DNA of 64,000 nucleotides from contig NZ_CAXUQC020000001.1 in the NCBI RefSeq assembly GCF_964253025.1, positions 4,650,001 through 4,714,000 on the forward strand. Reading direction: 5' to 3'. Source of the DNA: Rhizobacter sp964253025. Its GTDB lineage: Bacteria > Pseudomonadota > Gammaproteobacteria > Burkholderiales > Burkholderiaceae_C. Shown here piece by piece: positions 18,066 to 26,574 of this stretch. The position numbers and the translations under genes are program-made. The stretch's first letter is position 1; each line of letters starts with the position of its first letter. Under the pieces are notes generated by a model. That model did no database searches and was not told the DNA's origin. It saw only the letters and a list, made by a program, of their open reading frames with translations.

Positions 18066-18926
18066 ATGAACGTTCTGTCCCTGCGTCGTATCGCCCTTCC
18101 GCTCACCCTTGTCGCCGCGGCCCTGACCGCGCCGGCCGCCCATGCACACCGCACCTGGATGCTGCCGTCGGGCACCGTGCTCTCCGGCAGCGAGCCCTGG
18201 GTCACGGTTGACGCTGCCGTCTCCAACGACCTCTTCTACTTCGAGCACAACGCCCTCAAGCTCGATGGTCTTGCGGTGCAGGCCCCGGACGGTTCGGCCG
18301 TGCAGCCCGAGAACGTGGGCTCCGGCCGCTACCGCAGCAGCTTCGACGTGAAGCTGAGCCAGAAGGGCACATACAAGCTGGCGCTGGTCAACGACAACCT
18401 GATGGCCAGCTGGAAGTCCAAGGGTGAGACGAAGCGGGTGCGTGGCACGGCCGCCTCGCTGGCCAAGGAGATCCCGGCCGATGCCCAGGAGCTCAACGTG
18501 GCGCAGAGCCAGACGCGCCTCGAGGTGTTCGTCACCTCCGGCAAGCCGACCGACAAGGTGCTCGCGCCGACCAACCGTGGCCTGGAGCTGGTGCCGCTCA
18601 CCCACCCCAACGACCTGGTGGCCGGCGATGTGGCGAACTTCCGTTTCCTGATGGACGGCAAGCCGGCGGCGGACCTGGAGGTCACGGTCATCCCCGGTGG
18701 CAATCGCTACCGCGACAAGCTGGGCGAGATGCATCTCAAGACCGACGCCGAGGGCAAGTTCAGCGTGACGTGGCCGGGCCCTGGCATGTACTGGCTCAAT
18801 GCCTCGCTTGGCGGCGGCCGCGCGCCGATGGCGGGCGGCGCCGAGGCACCGCGCGCTGTCGGCACGCTCGACAAGCCGGTGCGCCGCGCCGGTTATGCCG
18901 CCACCCTCGAAGTGCTGCCGCAGTAA
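18066..18926 (+). CDS. DUF4198 periplasmic protein with mature N-terminal histidine
   Basis: 286 residues. The signal peptide ends in PAAHA with predicted cleavage before H28-RTWMLPSG, so the mature protein would begin with His. The family pattern HRTWMLPSGTVLSG, DLFYFEHNAL and a C-terminal carboxypeptidase-regulatory-like fold (THPNDLVAGDVANFRFLMDGKPA) is present. DUF4198/NikM-type proteins bind or present metal ions in the periplasm. It lies between the DUF2271 and apbE genes, 21 bases after the former, in the same operon. Its role is probably metal binding or support of the reductase. Confidence 0.82.
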   Translation: MNVLSLRRIALPLTLVAAALTAPAAHAHRTWMLPSGTVLSGSEPWVTVDAAVSNDLFYFEHNALKLDGLAVQAPDGSAVQPENVGSGRYRSSFDVKLSQKGTYKLALVNDNLMASWKSKGETKRVRGTAASLAKEIPADAQELNVAQSQTRLEVFVTSGKPTDKVLAPTNRGLELVPLTHPNDLVAGDVANFRFLMDGKPAADLEVTVIPGGNRYRDKLGEMHLKTDAEGKFSVTWPGPGMYWLNASLGGGRAPMAGGAEAPRAVGTLDKPVRRAGYAATLEVLPQ

Positions 18927-18929
18927 GCC

Positions 18930-19946
18930 ATGCGCCGGGTGCTCGTTCCGGCCCGAATCGACCCGCGCGGGCCGGTGTGGGGCGGGCACGTGCACTCACT
19001 GGAAGGACGGACCATGGGAACGACCTGGTCCGTTCGCTGGGTGGACGCTCCTCGCACGGACCTCTCCGGCTGCCGCAATGCCATCGAAGCGGAGCTCGAT
19101 GCGGTGGTCGCCGAGATGAGCACCTGGGAACCGGCGTCGGACCTGAGCCGATTCAATGCCGCCCCGGCCGGTACCTGGTGCAGCTTGCCTGCCGCCTGCT
19201 TCGACGTGCTGGCCGCGGGCCTCGACATCGCGGCCCGCTCGGCGGGCGCGTTCGATCCGGCGGCCGGGGAACTGGTCGACCTGTGGGGCTTCGGTGCGCG
19301 ACGGCGTCATGATGAGGCCGGCTTCCATCCGCCTTCCTCACAAGAGGTGCAGGCGGCCTTGGCCCACGGCGGTTGGCGAGCGCTCGACGTCGACGCGGCA
19401 GCCCGCCGCGTTCGTCAGCCGGGTGGCTTGCGCCTGGACTTCTCCGGCATCGCCAAGGGCCACGCCGTCGATCGGCTGGCCCTGCGCCTGGACGCACTCG
19501 GTTTTCACGACCACCTCGTCGAAGTGGGCGGCGAACTCCGAGGCAGTGGCATGAAGCCGGATGGCCAGCCCTGGTGGATCGAGCTGCAGCGACCGCCCGC
19601 CGGTCCGCTGGACGAAGCAGCGCAGACGCTCGTTGCGCTGCACGGGCTCAGTGTGGCCACCTCGGGGGACTACCATCGTCACTATGTGTGGAACGGTGAA
19701 CGGCACAGCCACACGATCGACCCGCGCCTCGGGCAGCCGGTGACGAATGGCGTCGTCTCCGTGAGCGTGTTGCATGCCGAAGCCATGCACGCCGATGCCT
19801 GGGCCACCGCCCTCACCGTGCTGGGTGCCGACGAGGCGCTGCGCATGGCAGACCGCGAGGAGCTTGCCGTCCTGCTGGTGGCGCGCGGCCCCGATGGCCG
19901 ACTCCGCGAGCACCCGAGCGCCGCGCTCGAGGCACTGGCCGCATGA
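18930..19946 (+). CDS. apbE: FAD:protein FMN transferase ApbE
   Basis: 338 residues. It has the ApbE signatures: MGTTWSVRW near residue 29, ADLSRFN-type substrate loop (SDLSRFNAAP), GIAKGHAVD, H-S-H-T-IDPRLGQPV and the metal-binding ADAWATALTVLG. It transfers FMN from FAD onto Ser/Thr of target proteins, here most likely the DUF2271 protein. Oddly there is no signal peptide, and a stop codon lies in frame directly upstream (18924-18926), so none can be hidden; typical ApbE is periplasmic. The gene starts 3 bases after the DUF4198 stop and overlaps the next gene by 4 bases. Confidence 0.93.
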   Translation: MRRVLVPARIDPRGPVWGGHVHSLEGRTMGTTWSVRWVDAPRTDLSGCRNAIEAELDAVVAEMSTWEPASDLSRFNAAPAGTWCSLPAACFDVLAAGLDIAARSAGAFDPAAGELVDLWGFGARRRHDEAGFHPPSSQEVQAALAHGGWRALDVDAAARRVRQPGGLRLDFSGIAKGHAVDRLALRLDALGFHDHLVEVGGELRGSGMKPDGQPWWIELQRPPAGPLDEAAQTLVALHGLSVATSGDYHRHYVWNGERHSHTIDPRLGQPVTNGVVSVSVLHAEAMHADAWATALTVLGADEALRMADREELAVLLVARGPDGRLREHPSAALEALAA

Positions 19947-21319
19947 CGGCACTCGACTGGGGCGCAGCCCCCGTGCGGCATGCAGCCGCAGCCTTCACCG
20001 TGCTGATCTGGCTCGCGGTGTGCGCGCGGGCATGGCTGTCGCATCACCGACAGCAGCGCAGCCTGGCCGCCATGCCCGGCGAGATCGCCGCGACCAGCGG
20101 CAAGCCCTTGCTCGTGGCCTTCGCCAGCCAGACGGGGTTTGCCGAGCAGCTCGCGCGGCAGACGGCATCGCGCTTGCGCACCGCCGGCGCGGCGGTGCAG
20201 CTTCTGCCCTTGTCGCAGCTCGACGAAGCCGCTCTCATCGCGGCCGAGCGCATTCTCTTCATCGTCAGCACCTGCGGCGAGGGCGATGCGCCTGACGTCG
20301 CGGCCCGCTTCGCGCGCCGCGTGCTGCCGCGCTCGCCCTCACTCAGCGGACTGCACTATGCCGTGCTCGCGCTCGGCGACCGTGCCTACCAGCACTTCTG
20401 CGGATTCGGTCGTGGCCTCGACGCCTGGTTGCTGGCCAACGGCGCGCGCCCGCTCTTCGAACGCATCGACGTCGACAACGCCGACGCGACGGCCCTGACC
20501 ACGTGGCATCACCAGTTGAGCCACCTCGTCGGCACCTCGGACCTCCCCGATTGGGAAGCCCCCGCGTGGGACCGCTGGCGACTGGTCGAGCGGCGGCTCC
20601 TGAATGCGGGCAGCGCGGGCGCGCCGGTATTCCACCTGGCCCTTGTGTCAGCCACGGGCCGGCCCGCGTGGGAATCGGGCGACCTCGTGCAGGTCCGCGT
20701 GCCGGCCGATCCGGATCGGCCCCGCGAATACTCGGTGGCTTCGATTGCCTCGGAGGGGCGGCTCGAGCTGGTGGTGCGCCTGCACCAGCGCCCGGACGGG
20801 GAAGCGGGTCTTGCCTCCTCGTGGTTGTGCGAAGGGCTGGCGCTCGGTGACCTCCTGGACCTGCGGGTGCGGCCCCACACGAACTTTCGCCTGGGCGAGA
20901 ACGTCCGACGTCCACTGCTGCTCATCGGCAACGGAACCGGCATCGCGGGGTTGCGCGGACATCTCCGAGCGCGCGCCGCAGCCGGCGTTGGGGACGCGTG
21001 GCTCGTCTACGGTGAGCGGCAGTCGCTGCACGATGCGCTGTACGCCGAGGAGATCGAAGCCTGGCTGGAGGACGGGACGCTGGTGCGTGCCGATCGCGTC
21101 TTCTCACGCGACCAGGTGCAGCGGCTCTACGTTCAAGACCGCCTTCGCGCCGAGGCCACGCGTCTGCGCGAGTGGGTCGACCGCGGCGCAGCCATCTACG
21201 TGTGCGGCAGCCTGGACGGCATGGCCGCCGGCGTTCATGCGACGCTCATCGAGGTGCTGGGATCGGCGCGCGTGGAAGCCCTGCTGGAATCCGGACGGTA
21301 CCGGCGGGACGTCTACTGA
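19943..21319 (+). CDS. membrane-anchored diflavin reductase (sulfite reductase alpha-like, flavodoxin + FNR)
   Basis: 458 residues. One N-terminal helix (about 12-32) anchors a flavodoxin domain (about 52-190) with the FMN loops ASQTGFAEQLA and STCGEGDAPD. A ferredoxin-NADP-reductase module follows with the FAD motif REYSVAS, the NADPH motif GNGTGIAGLRGHLR, YVCGS and a terminal aromatic Tyr, as in sulfite reductase and P450 reductase. It should take electrons from NADPH at the cytoplasmic face and pass them to the PepSY protein. The ATG at 19943 overlaps the apbE stop (ATGA). It is the last gene of the operon. E. coli CysJ-type assimilation is unlikely because no cysI or siroheme gene is present. 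Confidence 0.9.
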   Translation: MTALDWGAAPVRHAAAAFTVLIWLAVCARAWLSHHRQQRSLAAMPGEIAATSGKPLLVAFASQTGFAEQLARQTASRLRTAGAAVQLLPLSQLDEAALIAAERILFIVSTCGEGDAPDVAARFARRVLPRSPSLSGLHYAVLALGDRAYQHFCGFGRGLDAWLLANGARPLFERIDVDNADATALTTWHHQLSHLVGTSDLPDWEAPAWDRWRLVERRLLNAGSAGAPVFHLALVSATGRPAWESGDLVQVRVPADPDRPREYSVASIASEGRLELVVRLHQRPDGEAGLASSWLCEGLALGDLLDLRVRPHTNFRLGENVRRPLLLIGNGTGIAGLRGHLRARAAAGVGDAWLVYGERQSLHDALYAEEIEAWLEDGTLVRADRVFSRDQVQRLYVQDRLRAEATRLREWVDRGAAIYVCGSLDGMAAGVHATLIEVLGSARVEALLESGRYRRDVY

Positions 21320-21368
21320 GCGGCCTGGCGGCGCTTCCTGCGACCGACGAGGCTCGTGTCGCTCGGCG

Positions 21369-22049
21369 TCAGACCTCGCTCCACTGCCTCAGCAGGTTGT
21401 GATAGTGGCCGGTGAGGCCGACGATCTCGTCACAGTCCCCAACGCGTTCCCGCAACGCCTGGATGTTGCGGTCGAGCTCGTAGAGCATGCTGCGCCGCCA
21501 GTCGTCGCGCACCATGCTCTGGACCCAGAAGAAGGAGCACACGCGGGCGCCACGCGTGACCGGCGCCACCCGGTGCACGCTGGTCGCGGGGTAGAGGATC
21601 AGGTCCCCGGCCGGCAACTTCACTTCGTGCGTGCCGTAGCTGTCACTCACGATCAGCTCGCCGCCGTCGTAGTCCTCCGGCTCGGTCAGGAACAGTGTGC
21701 ACGACACATCGGTGCGCAGGTGCTGGCCCGTGCCGGGCACGCTGCGCACCGCCCCATCGATGTGGTCCCCGTAGTGCCCGCCGCCCTCGTAGCGATTGAA
21801 CAGGGGCGGCACCGTGCGCAAGGGCAGTGCCGCCGAGAAATAGAGCGGCTGCCGCGCCAGCGCCTGCAGCACCAGCGCGCCGAGCGCCTGACTCACCGGC
21901 GAGACCTCCGGCAGCTGCCGATTGCGCTTCACCTGCGCACCTTGCGGGCCGACGGTCTCGCGCCCGTCGACCCAGTCGGCCGCCTCCAGCTGCTGGCGCA
22001 TGTAGGTGACCTGTTCGGCGGTCAGCACGCCGGGGACGTGGAGCATCAT
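21369..22049 (-). CDS. piuC: Fe(II)/2-oxoglutarate dioxygenase, PKHD-type hydroxylase PiuC
   Basis: 226 residues. The metal-binding HxD is in GGHYGDHIDGAVR, and the distal His and 2-oxoglutarate Arg are in ATSVHRVAPVTRGAR. N-terminal MLHVPGVLTAEQVTYMRQQL is the PiuC/YbiX signature. PiuC genes are almost always beside a catecholate siderophore receptor, as here: the receptor gene starts a probable operon that runs into piuC after 77 bases. The substrate is unknown. Two adjacent ATGs (22049 and 22046) are possible starts. Confidence 0.92.
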   Translation of the reverse strand: MMLHVPGVLTAEQVTYMRQQLEAADWVDGRETVGPQGAQVKRNRQLPEVSPVSQALGALVLQALARQPLYFSAALPLRTVPPLFNRYEGGGHYGDHIDGAVRSVPGTGQHLRTDVSCTLFLTEPEDYDGGELIVSDSYGTHEVKLPAGDLILYPATSVHRVAPVTRGARVCSFFWVQSMVRDDWRRSMLYELDRNIQALRERVGDCDEIVGLTGHYHNLLRQWSEV

Positions 22050-22126
22050 GGTGGGCGAATGTCGAATCGGAAATGGAAACGAGGGCCGCTCGCAAGAGTC
22101 GGCCCTCGGTGATCAGGCAAACGGCG

Positions 22127-24451
22127 TCAGAAGGTCACGTTGGCCGTCAGCGAGGCCGACCGGGGTGCACCGATCGTATAGCGGGAGCCGCCGTTGTTAA
22201 GGCTTTGAATGTAGAACTTGTCAGCGAGGTTGTAGACGTTCAGCTGCAGCGACAGGTTTCGCGTGACTTCCCAGGCGGCCATGGCGTCATAGACCCAGTA
22301 GGACGGCACTTGCGAGAGGTAGTCGTTCGTCGTGTTGCTGTTGCGGTTGGTCGATCGGGTGTAGCGTGCCCCGCCACCGAGCGTCACGCCCATCGGCAGC
22401 TTGTACGTGGTCCAGGAGGTGAAAGACAACCGCGGGCTCCAGGGCAGGGCGTTGCCCTCCTGGGCTGCATCGGCGCTCCGGGTGGCGTTGATTTCGGTGT
22501 CCATCAGCCCGAGGCCGGCGTTCACCTGCCACGCGGGTGTCAACATGCCGGCCGCGCCGAACTCGATTCCCTTCACCGTCTTCTTGCCCATCTGCAGCGG
22601 CTGCTTGGTGACTGGGTCGGATTCGACCACGTCGTTCTCGACGATTGCGCGGTAGATCGCCGCGGTGAGCGCGAGCTGCTTGTCGAGCAGTTCCCACTTC
22701 GTACCGAGCTCCAGGTTGGTGGCCTTGGAGGGGTCGAGGTTCGGGTTGTTGGCGTTGTCCACGGTTGCGCTGAGGGCAAAGCTGTCGCTGCCCGGCGGCT
22801 TCTGCGAGGTGGCGTAGGCGAGGTACACGCTGCCGTTGCTCGCCGGCTTCCAGAGGGCACCCAGCTTCCACGTCACCAGGTCGTCGGCATTGGACAGACT
22901 CACGGGCGCGAGCGTATTCGGCGCCGTGCCTGCGACGATGTTGTCGGAGGTGGTCTTGTACTTCTCGTAGCGCAGACCGCCCACCACATGGAACGCGTCG
23001 CTCAGCTTGAGGGTGTCAAAGGCGTAGAGCGCAGCGGTCGTCGTGCTGCCGCTGGCCCGCTGGCCGTTCGGTCCGACAGGGGCGAACGTGGCGTACGGGT
23101 TCGGCGCGTAGAGATTCGCCACGCCGGCCGAGCCGATCACCGCCTGCGTCACGTTGGTCTGCTTCTCATGCATGAACTCGACGCCGGTGCTCAGCGAGTG
23201 GCTCAGCCCAGCCGTCTTGAACTCGGCGTTGAGGTTGGTCTGGTTGGTGAGGATCAGGTTTTCCTGGTCCTTGCCCTGGCGGCTCAGGCCAATGATCCAG
23301 GTGGATGGATCCGCTGCCGAAACACCGGCCGGGGCGGGTGTGAAGGTGCCATCGCGGTTCCTGACGCGGTTGCCCACGTTGACGGCGTTGATCCCCGTCA
23401 GCACGTACTGCTGCTCCGTGCGGCCGAAGCGCGAGATGTTGCGCAACGTGACGCCCGGTTTGAGATCGTGCTCGATGCGAGCGGTGAACATGTCGGCCTT
23501 CACGCGGTTGAAGTCGCTCAGCGAGCCGTAGAAGTTGCTTCGGGACGGCATGGCCACGGACGTGACACCGGCGGCAGTCAGGGCCTCCTGCTGCTCCGCG
23601 TTGAAGACGTAGCCGGGTTCGCCGAACGAGGTCATGCCGCCGTCGGGCCGGTTGTCCTGTTCAACGTGCAGGTAGTAGAGGTAGGTCCGCGTCGGCGTGT
23701 TCAAGCCCAGCGCGATCGAAGGTGCAAACGCCCAACTGCCGTTCTCCACATGATCGCGTCGGAGCGACTGGCTGTCTTCCTTCATCAGGTTCAGACGCAC
23801 CGCGGTGCCGTCGCCCAGCGTCGGAACCGTCGCATTGGCATCGACGGTAAAACGCCGAAGGTTCCCGCTGCCCACTGTCACCGAGCCGCTGCTCGTCGTT
23901 TCGAGCGTCGGCACTTTGGTCGCGAGGTTCACGTAGCCCGTTGGAGAGCCGCGGCCGATGTCAGCGCCGGCCGGGCCCTTCACGATCTCGATCTGCTCGA
24001 GGTTGAACACATCGCGGCTCACCGTGCCGATGTCGCGGATGCCGTCGACGAAGATGCTCTGCTGCGTGTCGAAGCCGCGCATGAAGATGGCGTCACCGGT
24101 CTGGGTGTTGCCGTTCTCCCCCATCTGGAAGGTGATGCCTGGCGTGTTGCCGAGCGCCTCGCTCAGCGTGCGCGACCCTTGCTGGCGCAGGATCTCCTTC
24201 TTGATCACCGTCACCGTCTGCGGTGTGTCCACCAGCGGTTGAGTGAACTTCGGCGAGGCGGAGCGGTCGGCCTTGTACTCGTTCTCGGCCGCAGCCTTGA
24301 CCTTCACGGGGGGCAGGGTGCTCGATGGATCCGTGCTCGCGGTCTGTGCGAACGCGGCCGGCGCAGCCATCAAGGCGAGGGCCGCAGTCGTCTGCGACAG
24401 ACGGGAGGGAAGGGCGCGCGCAGGATGCTTGCGGGCGACGATGTGGGCCAT
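22127..24451 (-). CDS. TonB-dependent siderophore receptor (Fiu-like, catecholate type)
   Basis: 774 residues: a signal peptide (about 1-36, AFA|QT), then a plug domain (about 75-190: DTPQTVTVIKKEIL, GITFQMGENGNTQTGDAIFMRGFD, VEIVKGPAGADIGRGSPTGYVNL-type box), a 22-strand barrel and the terminal SLTANVTF with C-terminal aromatic Phe. It imports ferric-siderophore using TonB-ExbBD. With piuC next door it looks like the Fiu/PiuA group that takes monomeric catechols. A Fur-like box lies about 90 bases upstream. The ligand specificity is inference. Confidence 0.93.
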   Translation of the reverse strand: MAHIVARKHPARALPSRLSQTTAALALMAAPAAFAQTASTDPSSTLPPVKVKAAAENEYKADRSASPKFTQPLVDTPQTVTVIKKEILRQQGSRTLSEALGNTPGITFQMGENGNTQTGDAIFMRGFDTQQSIFVDGIRDIGTVSRDVFNLEQIEIVKGPAGADIGRGSPTGYVNLATKVPTLETTSSGSVTVGSGNLRRFTVDANATVPTLGDGTAVRLNLMKEDSQSLRRDHVENGSWAFAPSIALGLNTPTRTYLYYLHVEQDNRPDGGMTSFGEPGYVFNAEQQEALTAAGVTSVAMPSRSNFYGSLSDFNRVKADMFTARIEHDLKPGVTLRNISRFGRTEQQYVLTGINAVNVGNRVRNRDGTFTPAPAGVSAADPSTWIIGLSRQGKDQENLILTNQTNLNAEFKTAGLSHSLSTGVEFMHEKQTNVTQAVIGSAGVANLYAPNPYATFAPVGPNGQRASGSTTTAALYAFDTLKLSDAFHVVGGLRYEKYKTTSDNIVAGTAPNTLAPVSLSNADDLVTWKLGALWKPASNGSVYLAYATSQKPPGSDSFALSATVDNANNPNLDPSKATNLELGTKWELLDKQLALTAAIYRAIVENDVVESDPVTKQPLQMGKKTVKGIEFGAAGMLTPAWQVNAGLGLMDTEINATRSADAAQEGNALPWSPRLSFTSWTTYKLPMGVTLGGGARYTRSTNRNSNTTNDYLSQVPSYWVYDAMAAWEVTRNLSLQLNVYNLADKFYIQSLNNGGSRYTIGAPRSASLTANVTF

Positions 24452-24539
24452 GAGGGCTGCTCCGACGAAGTGAATGAACGGTCACCGCCCAACCCAGCCG
24501 GTGAGGCACCCCGTCACCGGCGTGCGCTACTAACGCAGA

Positions 24540-24554
24540 TGATAAGTATTCGCA
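24540..24554 (-). promoter_or_regulatory. probable Fur box upstream of the siderophore receptor
   Basis: On the plus strand the site reads TGATAAG T ATTCGCA, which matches the 7-1-7 Fur consensus TGATAAT-N-ATTATCA at 11 of 14 positions. It lies about 90 bases before the receptor start, in the expected promoter zone. It is the best of the three Fur-like sites in this window. Confidence 0.65.
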
Positions 24555-24619
24555 TTACTGAATGTCAAGAAGCGGACAGTTTTGGTCAACGCTTGTGCCG
24601 CTCTGAGAAGCTCCGCAGT

Positions 24620-24644
24620 CGATGGGCCAGTGATCGGCCCATCG
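24620..24644. terminator. 9-bp perfect hairpin downstream of the diguanylate cyclase
   Basis: Arms CGATGGGCC (24620-24628) and GGCCCATCG (24636-24644) with a 7-base loop. It lies 85 bases past the minus-strand stop of the GGDEF gene and upstream of the siderophore-receptor promoter, so it could insulate the two. No T-tract is present. Confidence 0.45.
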
Positions 24645-24728
24645 ACGCCTGAAGCGGTTCGGGCCGTGACAGCCGTTCCCGTACGCCGTTGCCGCCGGTG
24701 GCGAACAGCGTCGGTCGCTTTCGCGTGC

Positions 24729-26474
24729 TCAGGTCGTGGTGGCCTGACCGGCGGTGGTGGGCTTGGAGGCCATCGCCACGTGGAAGCGGTTGCGACCACC
24801 CTGCTTGGCCAGGTACAGCGCCTCGTCGGCGCGGCGCAGTGCCGCGTCCACCGACTCCTGTCCCAGGCGCAATTCCGCGACGCCGCAGCTGACCGTGACT
24901 CGGCCGACGACCGGCATGTCGGCGGCACGCACCGCATTCACGAGGGCCGCCGCGGCTTGCGCCGCTCCGGCCTCGGCCGTGTCCGGCAAGACCACGATGA
25001 ACTCTTCGCCTCCCAGTCTTGCCACGAAGTCGGACGTCCGAAGGCGATCGGACAGCACGCCGGCGATGGACTGCAGCACCTGGTCGCCGACGTCGTGGCC
25101 GAACATGTCATTCACCCGCTTGAAGTGATCGGCATCCACGGTGATGACCGACAACGGCGCCTGGCGCCGCGCGGCGGATGCCACCGCTGCAGCCAATCGT
25201 TCATTGAAGCCGCGGCGGTTCAACAGTCCGGTCAGCGGATCGTGATCGGCCAGGGCGCGCAACGTCTGGTTGGCATGTTCCAACTGCGCCGTGCGATCGG
25301 CCACTCGCCCCTCCAACTCGGCATTGGCGGCCAGCAGCCGCCGCGTCATGCTGTTCAGGGCGCCTGACAGCTGCGCCACTTCGGCACTGCCTCCCCGCTC
25401 CGGCATCTCCGTCGGCGTGCCCGAGGCTTCCACGGCACGCGCGTCCCGGGCAATCAGGGTCAGGGGCCGCGTCAGGCGCTTTGACACCCGCCAGCCGACC
25501 GCGCTCGTGAGCAGGGCGGCCGCGAGGCCGAGCGCCAGGTTGACCAGCGCCCCGGTGCGGGCGGCCGCATGGGCTTCGCTCACCGGCTGGCGCGCGACGA
25601 TCGTCCATTGCAGTTCGGCGGCCGGCCCGGTCGCGCGCAGCGGCACCGAGGTTGTGAGGTAGTCGGCCCCGTCCTGCCACATCACTACGCTGGAGCGCGC
25701 GGCCGGGCGGCGTGTGGCTGCGGGACCGCTCGCCGCGGCCAGCAGCGTGGCTGAAGCAGCGCCGGCGACGGCGGTAGGCAGGGGCTTGGATGGGTAGATC
25801 ATCTCGCCGTGGCGATCGAAGATGAGCAGCTCCACACCCCGCCGTTCACGGCCTTCGGGCATCAGCGACTCGAGCGTCGCACGGGTCCAGTCCCAGCTGC
25901 CGTGGATCGCCAGCACACCGATCAGCTGGCCCTGGCGATGAACGGGGGCGGCGAAGTCGACGAAGCGCTGGGGCCCGCCATCACCGGCCGGCGGCAACAT
26001 CTTGCCAAGCAGCTTCGCGGGATGCACGTCCCCCACATGCAAGCCGTTGCGGGCGGCGACGTACCAAGGCCGTTCGGCCACGCTGGATCCCAAGAGCAGA
26101 TTGCCGGTGGCATTGCGGACGATGCCGTTTGCATCGGCCACGCCGATCCACGCGCTGAACGGGTTGAGCGCCTGGCTGCGGTACAAGGCCTGGGCGACAC
26201 GCGGTGAATCGAGGCCGTCCTCCCACAGGGTGGGGGACTCGGCGAGGATCTGCACTTCCCGGCTGCGCAGGCTCAAGCCGTCGCCCAGCAGTCGGGCGGC
26301 GTGTCCGGCGGTCACATGGAGCGCAGCGCTCGCGGCTTGGCGCTCTCCGCGCGCGAGCACGAGTCCGAGGCCCACGGCCAGTGAGACGGCAAGCAAGGAG
26401 CCAAGCAGCGCATACGACAGCGCGAGCTGGGTCCTGAAACTGCGGGGACCCTGCCGCAAAAGCAGGTTCGGCAC
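24729..26474 (-). CDS. membrane diguanylate cyclase: periplasmic Cache sensor + HAMP + GGDEF
   Basis: 581 residues. A first helix (about 12-35) and a second (about 305-325) bracket a ~270-residue periplasmic dCache-like sensor. HAMP, a short coiled coil and a C-terminal GGDEF domain follow. The active site is intact as RLGGEEF, and an RTSD inhibitory I-site sits five residues ahead, so it should make c-di-GMP and show product inhibition. The GTG at 26474 starts a plausible N-terminus just before the first helix; the longer frame upstream overlaps the efflux gene and lacks domain character. The sensed ligand is unknown. Confidence 0.85.
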   Translation of the reverse strand: MPNLLLRQGPRSFRTQLALSYALLGSLLAVSLAVGLGLVLARGERQAASAALHVTAGHAARLLGDGLSLRSREVQILAESPTLWEDGLDSPRVAQALYRSQALNPFSAWIGVADANGIVRNATGNLLLGSSVAERPWYVAARNGLHVGDVHPAKLLGKMLPPAGDGGPQRFVDFAAPVHRQGQLIGVLAIHGSWDWTRATLESLMPEGRERRGVELLIFDRHGEMIYPSKPLPTAVAGAASATLLAAASGPAATRRPAARSSVVMWQDGADYLTTSVPLRATGPAAELQWTIVARQPVSEAHAAARTGALVNLALGLAAALLTSAVGWRVSKRLTRPLTLIARDARAVEASGTPTEMPERGGSAEVAQLSGALNSMTRRLLAANAELEGRVADRTAQLEHANQTLRALADHDPLTGLLNRRGFNERLAAAVASAARRQAPLSVITVDADHFKRVNDMFGHDVGDQVLQSIAGVLSDRLRTSDFVARLGGEEFIVVLPDTAEAGAAQAAAALVNAVRAADMPVVGRVTVSCGVAELRLGQESVDAALRRADEALYLAKQGGRNRFHVAMASKPTTAGQATTT

Positions 26475-26574
26475 GGCGCGACACGGTAATGGAGCGAAGC
26501 CGAGTGTGCGGCATCGGGGCGTGCCCTGGGCACGGAAGTAAGGGCGAAACCCCGAACAATTCGGCGTTGATCGG

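Noticed and set aside
19943..21319. CysJ-type sulfite reductase for sulfur assimilation
   Set aside because: It carries an N-terminal membrane anchor, and no cysI, cysH or siroheme genes are present; the operon context is apbE/PepSY.
22073..24652. An 859-codon plus-strand frame across the siderophore receptor
   Set aside because: Antisense to a well-supported TonB-dependent receptor whose plug and barrel are complete.
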